Shown here: positions 1 through 8,600 of the stretch, in pieces
Layout: the number at the start of each line of letters is the position of its first letter
Position numbering within the stretch: position 1 is the first letter of the stretch
Assembly: GCA_026770615.1 (NCBI GenBank)
Contig: MU631501.1
Location: forward strand, 97,241 to 112,866
Direction of reading: 5' to 3'
DNA length: 15,626 nt
From: Pavlovales sp. CCMP2436
Taxonomy: Eukaryota; Haptophyta; Pavlovophyceae; Pavlovales
The notes under the pieces: model-generated
Told to the model about the DNA's origin: nothing
What the model saw: only the letters and a program-made list of their open reading frames with translations
The model's database searches: none
Made by a program: the position numbers and the translations under genes

Positions 1-49
<49 letters not shown>

Positions 50-53
50 GGGG
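1..53. repeat. Poly(A)41-poly(G)12 tract at the window edge
   Basis: There are forty-one A followed by twelve G. Read on the minus strand this is a C-tract then a T-tract directly downstream of the UGPase exon, which is what a polypyrimidine tract ahead of a 3' splice site would look like. It may equally be an assembly-edge artefact, because a homopolymer this long is hard to sequence or assemble. Confidence 0.8.
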
Positions 54-100
54 TGAGCGCAATGCCCACGGAGGTGAGCGTTGCGGCGGGCGGCGCGCAC
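1..100 (-). other. Partial intron of the UGPase gene
   Basis: On the minus strand the UGPase homology stops after Leu-Ile-Ile-Asp and is followed directly by GTGCGCGCC, a donor nearly identical to that of the small gene at 1949. Beyond it the frame stays open but encodes only Arg/His and then Pro and Phe runs, unlike the family's C-terminal beta-helix. The break falls between codons (phase 0). The acceptor and the last exon are outside the window. I infer the donor from loss of homology and the GT. Confidence 0.7.
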
Positions 101-1456
101 ATCGATGATGAGCTCGGAGCAGCCGATGAGCGAGGGCACGGTGCCGAGCGTGTCCATCGCGTCGACGAATTTGTACCGCCCGTCCAGTTTGACGTCAGGC
201 GGCACCCCCTTGCGCGCGGGGTCGAGCTCGATCCGGAAGTCGGCGGTGAGCAGGTAGGCGTCGGAGCGCAGCGCCAGCAGGTCGCTCGTGGTCTTCACTG
301 GTGCGAAGCGCGAGCGCGGGATCACGATGGCGGTCGCGCCAGGGAAGCAGGAGATGGCCGAGCCCATCGCCGTCTCGAGCTGGATGACGGCGGTGGACGC
401 CTTGTCGCGCGGGTCGACCGTCTTCGAGTTGGTGATCACCGGGAGGGGCAGCGCGCCGTTGTTCGCATCGAAGAGCGCCTTGAGCGCGACCAGGTCCACC
501 CACAGGTTGTTGGTGTTGAAAAACTTGTACTTGGAGATGTTCTGAAACTCAGCCTCGTCCTCCTTGCAGCACTGCGCCGACTCGCGCAGAAGCAGCCCGC
601 CCGTCTTCGCGTCCTTGGCCAGGTGGCCGCCCTTCTTGTCCGCGTCCGTGCGCTCGGCCACCTCCATCATGAACGGCGCGCCCAAGCTCGCAAAGTGCGT
701 GAGCAGCTCGAGGCTCATCGTGGCACCAAGGTTGTCCGAGTTTGAAACGAACATGTAGCGGAAGCCCTGCCCGAGCAGCCTGTCGAGCGTGCCGCTGCCA
801 AGCATGGCCGGGTACAGGTCGCCGTGGCCGGGAGGGCACCATTCGTGCTCAGCATCCTTGGGCCAGGAGGCGGGGCTCAGGTCGGAGGCGGTGACCTTGG
901 GCGCCTTGTTCTGCTGGAACTCGAGGTCGGCGCCCGTGCCCAGATCGGGGTATTTGGCGAGGTGGGCGAGCGTGTCCGCAGAGGTGGCAAAGGAGTTCAT
1001 CAGCATGAACGCAAGCTCCGACTTGTACTGAGCGCGCATCGAGCCCACCTGCATGGCGATCAGGTCGAGGAAGGTGGACTCGTCCTTCACGGCGAGCAGC
1101 GACTTGGCCTTGTCCAAGCCCATGCCCGTGCCGAGGCCGCCGTTGAGCTTGAGCATCAGCGTCTTCTTGAGCAGCGCCGGGTTGGGCTTCACCGAGAGCT
1201 TGTCCATGTGCAGCAGCGACTCGACGGGCGCGATGGCGCTCTCGACGATCATCATCGTCGACGCACCCGCAACCGACACGCCATAGTTCGTTGTGAAGCT
1301 TGCGATGGCGCTGTCGTTGACAAGCACGCGGTAATTGGCCTTGAAGGCGGCGATGGCGCTGTCGTTAAGGCCCTCAGCCTTCATCTTCGTCTCGAAGGCG
1401 GGCCATTTCTCATCCATGGTGGCAGTCGACACGCGGGACGGATCGGCCTGTGCCAT
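101..1456 (-). CDS. UGP: UTP-glucose-1-phosphate uridylyltransferase (UGPase), 3' end missing
   Basis: This enzyme makes UDP-glucose and pyrophosphate from UTP and glucose-1-phosphate in the cytosol, supplying sugar for storage glucan, cell-surface polysaccharide and glycosylation. The exon encodes 452 residues without a stop. Family motifs are visible: the nucleotide-binding loop LNGGLGTGMGLDKAKS (104-119), WCPPGHGDLY (206-215), FVSNSDNLGAT (236-246), NTNNLW (314-319), VIQLETAMG (357-365) and PVKTTSDLL (386-394), whose Lys388 matches the family's catalytic lysine. UGPases are usually about 470-510 residues, so only the C-terminal 40-50 residues, part of the left-handed beta-helix, are missing beyond the intron. 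The start at 1456 is the first ATG ahead of the conserved N-terminal region and lies 56 bp after a TTTAAA-type element. The oddity is a tandem 16-residue duplication at residues 31-62. The identification is secure; the exact exon end is inferred. Confidence 0.95.
1271..1366 (-). repeat. Tandem 2 x 48 bp duplication inside the UGPase N-terminus
   Basis: Residues 31-46 begin NDSAIAAFKANY and residues 47-62 begin NDSAIASFTTNY, so two adjacent 16-residue units share most positions. At the DNA level a 17-base block (gcgatggcgctgtcgtt on the plus strand) occurs in both units. Known UGPases have one such helix, followed by a loop, before the segment that corresponds here to SAIAPVESL. The duplication is in frame and leaves the catalytic core untouched. 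Confidence 0.75.
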
Positions 1457-1815
1457 GGTCGGATGCGGTGGATCCCGGGCGGGTGGGTTAATCAACACTT
1501 CACGGCTCTAGTTTAAAAAACGGTTTGCATTCCAGTAGGATCGAACCGGAGTCGGGTCGGGGCGGGGCTGGAAGGAAGAAGGAGTGTGCAGCGGCGAGCA
1601 GGGCACGCACGTGCGATCACCCTCCGCGCCGACCCTCGCTCTCATGTCCCACAGGTTTAAAATTTTAAAAATGTTGTCCGTGAAGAAGAGGCATGTCACC
1701 CTTCGCCCTCAAGCCGGCTGCGCCGCGCGGGGGGATGGCGGTCTGCCCAAGCGCGCGGCCCAATCTCATGTTCCCCTGCCTCCCCCGCCTCCCCCGCCTC
1801 CGCCCCCCGATAGTC
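1457..1815. promoter_or_regulatory. Divergent upstream region between UGPase and the small membrane-protein gene
   Basis: This stretch of 359 bp separates two genes transcribed away from each other and shows no convincing coding potential. It has two AT-rich islands in otherwise GC-rich DNA: TTTAAAAAA at 1512-1520, 56 bp before the UGPase ATG, and TTTAAAATTTTAAAA at 1656-1670, 146 bp before the small-gene ATG. Similar elements occur in the 13.8-14.1 kb divergent region. I infer a bidirectional promoter with a core element for each direction. Confidence 0.5.
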
Positions 1816-2166
1816 ATGCCGCCGCAGCAGTTCACCGCCGGGCTTCCCGCCTTCATGGCGTCCATGTCGCAGTCCGCGGTCGTCGCCATGGGCGTTGGTG
1901 CCGTCTCCGTGGCCGGCGTCAGCGTGTACACGATCATCCGCGCCTCGAGTGCGCGCCCCAGATCCCTGCGCTTCTATTCGCGCGCCCCTGCGGAACCGCA
2001 CGGACGGGGCGCGCGCGCTGACGCGCCCTCTCGCGCCGCCCGCGCCCACGCACGCTCGCCCCGCACAGTGTCGCACAAGATTCCCTCCACGCTCAGCCCC
2101 GAGTGGCAGAGGGCCACGATCAAGTACCGTGTCGCACAGCAGCAGGACCCGATCAGCAACCCGTAA
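1816..2166 (+). CDS. Small single-pass membrane protein, 76 residues, two exons
   Basis: The coding exons are 1816-1948 and 2069-2166. Removing the 120-bp intron joins codon 45 as A|TG and gives a 76-residue protein ending in TAA. The N-terminal third is rich in Ala, Met and Phe, residues about 18-42 are a hydrophobic Ala/Val/Gly membrane span, and the tail is polar with STLSPEWQRATIKYRVAQQ. A short N-terminus, one membrane span and a terminal amphipathic Pro-Glu-Trp segment resemble small accessory subunits of mitochondrial respiratory complexes, cytochrome c oxidase in particular. I cannot name the subunit, and this is inference from general appearance. The frame is open upstream to an ATG at 1693, but that extension is Pro/Arg-rich and starts only 23 bp after the AT element, so I prefer 1816. 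Confidence 0.6.
   Translation: MPPQQFTAGLPAFMASMSQSAVVAMGVGAVSVAGVSVYTIIRASSARPRSLRFYSRAPAEPHGRGARADAPSRAARAHARSPRTVSHKIPSTLSPEWQRATIKYRVAQQQDPISNP
1949..2068 (+). other. Spliceosomal intron, 120 bp, in the small membrane-protein gene
   Basis: The donor is GTGCGCGCCC at 1949 and the acceptor CCGCACAG ends at 2068. If retained, it would stay in frame and add 40 Arg/Ala/Pro-rich residues between the membrane span and the conserved-looking tail. Splicing gives a compact protein with an uninterrupted tail, which is why I call it an intron. Confidence 0.65.
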
Positions 2167-2595
2167 GCACCATTGGCGAGCTCGAGCCGGGCAGGCCTGT
2201 GCCGAGCTTTGCGGCTGCGGCGGCTGCTCCTGCCTGGTAGGAGTGGGGGGGGGGGCAACGCGGCTTCGCTCGGCGGCGGCGACGTTTTTTCCTCTAGTGC
2301 TGCCTCTGACAGCGGAAGGACGGCGGGCCGCGGCAGATGCTCGTCTCTGGTGCCGGATGATGATAGACTGCAGTTATGCGCACGCTGGCGGGCTTGACCG
2401 CATGGTCTGAGCAGAGTCGGCGTGCAGGTCGGGCTCGGGCGCTGGGTGGCAGTGGCGCGCATCTGCAGGCCGTGGGTGCAGCCGGAACATTTCGGGAACT
2501 TAATTACGTCCCTGTCCCTGTAGGCCTGCATTCCCAGCTGCAAGTGAGTTACTCAGCTTTTCGCGTGAAGGAACTAGGAAGTCAGTTAGGAACTA

Positions 2596-2611
2596 ACTAC
2601 TAGCTAGTAGT
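2596..2611. repeat. Perfect 16-bp palindrome
   Basis: ACTACTAGCTAGTAGT equals its own reverse complement over all 16 bases and sits in noncoding DNA. It could be a protein-binding dyad or chance; nothing nearby decides between them. Confidence 0.8.
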
Positions 2612-2963
2612 CGCGGCGAGGTCCACCAGACGCGGGGGGGAACCGGGGAGGGGGGTCGGTCTGGGGGACTTACTGCTTTCGGCCGCTCAACGCTGGGCCA
2701 GAGTCGAACATTAGCAGACCGATTTCGATTGGCGTCGACAGGGTAGCGTCCGCCGTTCTGCTCCACCTCGGATGACCTACTCTCGAGGACTCACTCGCGT
2801 GTCACCCTGACTGAGAAGTTTAACGTTCACAGCAACAGTCTTTTCCTTTTTCAATGCCGTGTGTATGTGTGACGCTGGTCTCGGAGCGCGATATCAATCG
2901 CATTGCTCTTTGTCGTCCTGGGGGGGGGGGAGCAGCGGGCTTTTCCCCCTTTTTTTCCTGGCT

Positions 2964-3013
2964 GGGGGCCCGGCCCCGGGGCTCCGCCCCCAGGCCCGGC
3001 CCGCCCTTCGGGC
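2964..3013. repeat. GC-rich hairpin cluster
   Basis: A GGGGC-TCC-GCCCC stem-loop is flanked on both sides by copies of GGCCCGGCCC and followed by a GCCC-TTC-GGGC stem-loop. Small palindromic GC clusters of this sort are scattered in many algal genomes, including organelle genomes. Here the cluster follows directly on a T-run. Confidence 0.6.
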
Positions 3014-3512
3014 AAAAAACGCCAAATGGGTGCGGGGGTCGACCGTACTGAGTCTCAGTTAGGTTCCCACTCTGGATGCGGCCCAGAAGAGTGACACGAC
3101 GACCTCAGCTAGAGCTAGTCTTAGCTCGAACTCTGAACTCCGCGCACCAAGGCAAGTCGCCGTGGTAGTCGCCGTTCCAGCAGTAGTCCATCTGCGCCTC
3201 TTTAACTATATATGTATATATAGCGGCTCAGCATGGTTCAACAGGTGTTGTTCACTCACTGACTTGGTTGACGTCAGACGTTAGTCCTGGCAGCAGGGAT
3301 GGTGGTGGTAGAGGTGAGGTTGGTGGTGAACTCGTAGCAATTGCCACTGAATGACCATCTCCTGCTGAGCGCGCCCAAAGTCCTTTGCCGTCATTGCACC
3401 ATCGTTCAATAGCAGGGGAGTACTCCTGATAAAATATTTTATTCCGCTCGAGTCCTCTCATCGTGGCAGTGTGTGCCGTTGCTCCCCGCTGCGGCTGCGT
3501 GTGTAAATATCT

Positions 3513-3770
3513 ATGTCGGACTGCGGGTTAAAGCGAGTCGCTAGTTAGGGACATAGGTCACCGGTACGTGAGTACCACTGTACCGGGAGCAGCGCTCAGT
3601 CTTTCTGGGAGTGAAGTCTACATTGGTGAAGTGAAGACGAGCTCCGACGGGAGCACCGAGCAGCTGTAGAAGGCGTGACGCTAGCAGTGCTCCGGGATGT
3701 TAAAATCCCGGGCAGTCCGTAAGGGTACCAGACAGGGCCAGAAGTGTATGGAACACTTGGGCTTCGGACA
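3513..3770. repeat. Dispersed repeat element, copy 1 (long form)
   Basis: It aligns in the same orientation with 4891-5085. Both start ATGTCGGACTGCG and end at a GGACA, with long near-identical blocks such as GTGAAGTCTACATTGGTGAA in both. This copy has a 52-bp segment (about 3659-3710) absent from copy 2, and an extra 8 bp in the GTGAGTACC block. On the minus strand it is the counterpart of the 5' part of the gene remnant at 4386-4985, but with a 2-base insertion and in-frame stops, so it is not coding. Confidence 0.85.
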
Positions 3771-3914
3771 CCCTCGCCCAATCGGACGGGACCACGTTCA
3801 GGATGCAGGATCTGATACAACTTGAGCTGGTTGATGAACCCTCGCCTAACGTAGGCCGAGGGGGAAGCTACTTGATGAGAAAACCCCCTCCTTGTCGAAG
3901 GGGGAAACAGCGGT

Positions 3915-4170
3915 GATGAGCGGCGGAAAGCCGGAGGAGATGTCGACGGCGGCGGTGTAGCCGGTGGAGGTATCGACGGCGGCGTTTTGCCGATGATGGG
4001 GGACGGCGTCTTGCCGGTGAAGATGTCGATAGCGGCGGAAGGCCGGTGGAGTTATTGACGAGCGGCGTCTTGCCGATGATGGGGGACAGCGTCTTGCCGA
4101 TTAAGATGTCGACGGCGGCGTTGTAGCCGGTAAAGTTGTCGACGGCGGCGTCTTGCCGATGAAGGGCGCG
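3915..4170. repeat. Degenerate 30-bp minisatellite with an 83-bp higher-order unit
   Basis: About nine imperfect units resemble GTCGACGGCGGCG followed by CTTGCCGATGA. Full units are 30 bp and some are shortened to 23 bp. The arrangement 30+23+30 repeats exactly once, with blocks starting at 3972 and 4055, an 83-bp period marked by two copies of GATGATGGGGGAC. Read on the minus strand the array stays open and encodes a repetitive Ser/Thr/Pro/Gly peptide, but no gene structure supports translation. Confidence 0.8.
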
Positions 4171-4174
4171 AGCG

Positions 4175-4196
4175 CGCGCGGGGCTGGTCCCGCGCG
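4175..4196. repeat. Perfect 8-bp-stem hairpin next to the minisatellite
   Basis: CGCGCGGG and CCCGCGCG form a perfect stem around the six-base loop GCTGGT. It marks the change from the minisatellite to a GC-alternating stretch. I see no associated gene or T-run that would make it a terminator. Confidence 0.7.
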
Positions 4197-4385
4197 GCGT
4201 AGCGCAGCGAGCGCGCGCAGTGCGGCGGTAGCGTGTAAGTGCTGCGGGCGCGTGGAGCGGCGAGCGTGTTGGAAACGGCTGTGCGTTGATAAACGTCGGC
4301 AGCGCGTTGAGCGACGAGCGAGTGTGATGGCGAGGGCAAGGTGATGAGTCTTGGCCGAGATGAGCCTGAAGGTGCCGCTGGATTA

Positions 4386-4985
4386 TCAGTCCAGCAGGCA
4401 TTCGATGAGGATGTTCGAGCTCGCGAGGCAAGTAGGCGGCGCGGGAGAGCGGGTTGGTGCCCGCTTTGAAGTCGACGAGAGGGGAAGGTCTCGTCGAGTG
4501 CTCTCGGACATGATGAGCATGAACGAGAGCAGGCCGAGCTTATGTCGAGAGCTGGCCGAGCCTCGCGCGGCGGGGAGAGCGCGCGGGCGAGCCCTTGTAG
4601 GCGACGTGTGCACTGTGCATGCAGTACGTGGCCTTGATCGTTGTCTTGACGACGCTGTGCGCGTGCGTGATGCGAAATGACGCGAAGAGGGCGATGGCGG
4701 CGTGGCCGCCGTGACCGATGTGCGCGCGCGGCTGTCGAGGCCGGTGTACGCGCGCGGCCCTTGAGGCCGAAGGTAACATCTGCGAGATGTGAATCTGAGT
4801 GAATCTGCGAGATGTCCTTGTCGTCCGTTAACGACGATCACGTGGAAGGTGAGCGGCTGCTTGGAGACCAGCGAGCCCTGAAGGTCCACCATGTCGGACT
4901 GCGCGTTGAAGCGAGTCGAGTTAAAGACGTAGGTCACCGGTAGGTGAGTACCGGGAGCAGCGCTCAGTCTATCTGGGAGTGAAGT
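4386..4985 (-). pseudogene. Frameshifted remnant of an unidentified protein gene
   Basis: Segments that read like ordinary protein follow one another on the minus strand but change frame: VTYVFNSTRFNAQSDMVDL and KQPLTFHVIVVNG in one frame (from 4985 down to about 4827), DKDISQ and DVTFGLKGRA in the next, then HAAIALFASFRITHAHSVVK in the third, and LGLLSFMLIMSES with a terminal LASSNILIECLLD before a TGA at 4386. These pieces are less Arg/Pro-biased than the surrounding noise. Two successive single-base slips are the simplest reading; sequencing errors or unrecognised introns could also explain them. The 5' part lies inside repeat copy 2, and copy 1 holds a more damaged version of the same start. 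I do not recognise the family. Confidence 0.45.
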
Positions 4986-5085
4986 CTACATTGGTGAAGT
5001 GAAGACGAGCTCCAACGGGAGCACCGGGCAGTCCGTCAGGGTACCAGACAGGGCCAGAAGTGTATAGAACACTTAGGCTCCGGAC
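4891..5085. repeat. Dispersed repeat element, copy 2 (short form)
   Basis: This is a direct copy of 3513-3770, about 1.4 kb downstream, lacking the 52-bp hairpin segment. Its left end overlaps the 5' coding-like part of the gene remnant on the minus strand. The two copies could be a segmental duplication of a gene 5' region, or ends of a degraded mobile element; no target-site duplication or terminal inverted repeat was apparent. Confidence 0.85.
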
Positions 5086-5678
5086 AATCTATAAGTAAAA
5101 ACGTTCGGTCCCGTTCGCGGCCACTCAATTAAAATTGGGACCAGTTCCCGAGCCCCCGGATACCGTCATCCCCGCTAAGACTGATCAGGCACACGACTGT
5201 CGACGACACTCGACTTGCGCGCTGATCAACCTCTGCTGCATCTCGCTCGTCTCGAAATGCGGCTCGCCTGCGCACGCACCGCACCTACAACACAGAATAC
5301 AAGCAGAGAAAGTGAACTTCTGCGCCAGCCCACCTCTCCCCTCCCCCTCCCCCATACCCTCTCCTTGCTTGTCAGTTGTTCTACTAAATTTCTCGTGTCG
5401 CCTCGAAGTGTGTCATGTTGGCGTCGATGGTGATTACGCATATTCGTTTGCCTTGCCCGCTGCACGATGCCGTGAGCAATTCACTGAGGGTCTTATTCTG
5501 CCGTACTCTGCCTCATGTAGTAGTTCGGTGTATCCATGTGGTACTGCCGATCCGCGGTTGGTGCGGGGTGTGCGAAAATCTGCTCACAAAACAGCGAATC
5601 TGTTTTCAGTCTGGCCGATATTTCCCGCGCGAAGAACGCGAGGAGTCGTTCACGGACAGGGTTCACGGCCGGGTACCG
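5086..5678 (+). promoter_or_regulatory. Upstream and 5' untranslated region of the 977-residue protein gene
   Basis: Composition is more balanced than in the coding DNA. It contains TATAAG near 5091, AATTAAAATT near 5127, and a strong pyrimidine tract (5326-5370) ending TTGCTTGTCAG at 5375 that looks like a 3' splice acceptor, so a 5'-UTR intron is possible, although I could not fix its donor. The frame upstream of the chosen ATG is open back to 5415, but the 88 extra codons are rich in Cys, His, Ile and Val, unlike the rest of the protein. Confidence 0.45.
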
Positions 5679-8600
5679 ATGGCCGTGCAGAGCCCGTCGG
5701 AGCTGCTGCTCTTCCTCTCGCCGGGAGAGCACCTCGCTCCGCGCGCGCTCGGCAACGCCACTTGCAACGTGCAGCTCGGTTGCTCGCGCACGCAGAAGGT
5801 GCGCTCGGTGCTGCGGCACGTCGCGAGCAAGTTTGCCGACCTCGACGTCGCCGCGCTGCGCCTGATCCCGCGCCGCGCCGATGGCGCACTCATGCCCGGC
5901 TCCGGCTGGGCGGCGGGCGATGGCCTCACTGTCGGCATGCTCTGGCTCCACCTCGGCTCGCCCGAGCGCTTCGAGTGCGCCTACGACATCAAGCCGCCAT
6001 GCAGCGCGCAGCCCTCGTCCGCCAAGCCCGCTAAGCCCGCGGCCAAGCGCGCGAGCACCGGCGGTGCTGCGGCCCCGCGCGCGGGCGCTGGCTTGTCGTG
6101 CAAGGCTGCGGCGGCCGCGCGTCGCGCCACCGCCGCGCCACGCAGCAGTGGTGGCTCCGACGTGGCCGACCCGAGCTCGCCCCCACGCGGCATCGGCGCT
6201 GCCTTCGGCGAGGGTAGCCCGACCTCCTCGGCCGACGGTGCGCGCACGCCGCCGACGGTGCGCGATGAGGGCAGTCCGCGCACCGCGCACACGCCAACCG
6301 CAGGCCTCGTCGTCGTCGGCGCGAGCCTGGCAGCCGTACCCGGCCCTGAACCCGGGGACGCGGAGGGGACGCACCTCTATGCGAAGCCGCATGCACCCTC
6401 CGACAACGCGGCCGCTCCCGGGCTCTTAGCCGCTCAGCTACCGGGAGCCGCGTTGCGCGAACGTGGACTCGACGCTGTGCTCTGCCTGCAGGCGCCCGCC
6501 GCCGCTCCGCCTGCCGGCGCGTCTCCAAGCCGTTGCGGGCTGCATGCGGCAGGCACCCTGGCGGAGAGTGTTAACTTCCCGGGCACTTGGCCGCCGACTG
6601 ACGAGCTCGAGAACGTACCTCCGCACGAGCTCTCCCTTGCCGACCCGATGCAGTTCGAGCCGGACCTCGCGCCGGACTTGCAGCCGCAGCCGCCGCCCCG
6701 CCGCCCGCACGCATCGGCGCAGGCACAGCTCAGATTCGACCAGGTCGAGATGGCCGGCAGGGCCTTGCCAACGGCCGGGGGAGCGGCGGGCTACGTAGGC
6801 TGGGCGGCGGGGTCCGGCGAGAATCAGGCCGAGGTCTCACTCGACGCCTTCGAGCTACTCGAGCAGACGGCGACGGTCGACCTTGCGGCGCACTTCCTCG
6901 CGCTCATCGACGGCGTGTCGCACGGCTCCTCCCAACCCGCCCTGGTCGGCGCGCGGCCGGGCGCGGCGATGGCGGGCTGCGAGCAGGCGCAGCTAGGCGG
7001 CCCGTCGCTCTTCTCCCTCGTGACCGGCGGCGGCGCCGCTCCCGGCCCTGCCTCGGCCATGGACTCGGCCATGGACTGGGAGGGGCCGCTGCCCGCGGGC
7101 CTCGCACCGTGGCCCTTGGACTTGGCCCTCGCTCCCGCCGCGGCTTCCTCGCGAGCGCACGCGCCTGCTAGCGCCTCCGGCGGCGCGGGGGCCGTTGGCG
7201 ACGTCTGTGAGCCGGGGCAGAAGCGCGCGCTTGAGCTCGGCAGCGAAGGCCTGCCCGGCCTGGACGATTACGCGCAGGTGACTCCACCCTCCTCCCTCCA
7301 CCCTCCAACCTCCGCCCTTCGCCCTCCACCCTGTGCCGCTCGAGCCGCGCGCATTCCGCCCTCCCCCTCCCTCTCCCGCCCGCCAGCTCACCCCCCCCCC
7401 ACCTCCTCCCCGTTGCAGGAGCTGCCTGCCGATGTGTCCTCTCTCTCCGCCGAACTCCGCGCGCTCGGCATGCCCATAGACGTCGACCTCCGCTGCATGG
7501 AGCTCGAGCTCGAGCTCGACGCCGGCTGCGGTGGGAGCAGCGGCAGGCGGGAGGCGTGTCCGCGCGCGCAGCTGTCGGCAGAGCTGCGCGCAATCTTCGG
7601 CGTCGACGAGGCGGGCGGCGACTTCGACGAGAGCGCGTTGGTCGACGACCTGCTCTGCTGCAAGGAGCTTCTCGCCGCCGATGGCGAGGGCTTCGGCTTC
7701 GGCTGCGAGGCGAGCCCGTTCCGGCTCGGCGCGGGCGCGCCCGTCTCCGACTTGGTGGCGGAGCTAGCGGCGGAGGAGGCGGCCGCGCTGCTCGAGGCCC
7801 GCCTCCCCCCGCCGCCCAGGCTCCCCTACCCCTCCTCCGCCCCCTCCCGGGCAGCCGCGCCGGCCCTCGCTTCCGCCTGGGCACCTTCCGTCGCAGCGCC
7901 CCTACCCCTCGCGCCGGCGTTGTTGCCCAAGGCGGCGCGCTCGGTGGCGGCCAAGCCGGCGGCCAAGGCGAAGTCGCCCGCGTTGGCGGCCAAGCCGGCG
8001 GCCAAGACGGCGAGTGAGTCCAGACCCTCGGCGGCTGCGGCGGCGGCGGCCAAGCCCCCGTCGACCAAGCCTCCGGCGGCGGCGGTGACGACGGCGGCGG
8101 CGGCTGCGGCGGCAGCGGCCAGAAGTGTGCCTGCGAGGCCGCCAGCAGCGGCGGTGGTGGCAGCGGCTGCAGGCACTGCGGGCGCTGCGGCGGCGGCGGG
8201 TGAGCCGCCCACCAAGAAGTTTCGCTTCGGGAGCCACGGGCGCGGCTCCGTGGTCAAGGCCCCGCCGGCTGTGGCGGAGGGCCTCGGTGCGCCCAGAGCG
8301 CCTTCGCCCGCTCCCCCCGCGCCGCGCAAGCCCGAAGACGTTCCGGCGGCTGCGGCCGCGGACGGCGGCATGGCCAAGGCGTCGGCGTTGAACCTCTTCG
8401 CCCAGCGCAGGCTCGACGCGGCAGCGGCGGCGGCGGCCACTGCGCCGCGCAGGCCAGGGGTGGCTGCGGCAGCAGCGTCGCCAACGTCGGCGGCGGCTGC
8501 GGGCAGGTGGGGGAGCGCTGCCTTGCCGCGCGCTGTGCCGCCGCCGCCGCCGCCGCCGACGCGCCTGCCGCAGCACCAGCAGCGGCCGCCGGCGCTCCCG

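Larger units (their letters stand above)
2167..3512. other. Intergenic stretch without a recognisable gene
   Basis: These 1.35 kb downstream of the small gene have mixed composition and only short, non-conserved open frames on both strands. The stretch holds long G-runs near 2247 and 2922, a perfect 16-bp palindrome at 2596, a GC-rich hairpin cluster at 2964, and a short near-palindromic TA-rich tract around 3205-3222. I see no tRNA, snRNA or rRNA signature in it. The first part presumably includes the 3' untranslated region of the small gene. Confidence 0.6.

Noticed and set aside
53..1516. Open plus-strand frames of up to 230 codons across the UGPase exon
   Set aside because: They are antisense shadows of a gene with clear family motifs; high GC at third positions suppresses stops on the other strand.
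1528..1560. tRNA-like B-box (CGGTTCGATCC on the minus strand) suggesting a tRNA gene
   Set aside because: The arms next to it do not pair as a T-stem, and there is no A-box, anticodon arm or acceptor stem at the right distance.
3513..3830. Structured noncoding RNA such as RNase P, SRP or a spliceosomal RNA in repeat copy 1
   Set aside because: The hairpins are short, and I could find none of the conserved motifs of those RNAs; the second copy also lacks one of the main stems.
4175..4196. Hairpin as a bacterial-type terminator
   Set aside because: No T-run follows and the surrounding genes are eukaryotic with introns.
3868..4431. 187-codon minus-strand frame across the minisatellite
   Set aside because: Much of it is the translated repeat array, and the units of 23 bp break the frame between copies; no start, intron or domain evidence.
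5415..5678. 88-codon N-terminal extension of the 977-residue protein
   Set aside because: Its composition is unlike the rest of the protein, and it follows a splice-acceptor-like tract, fitting a 5' untranslated region better.
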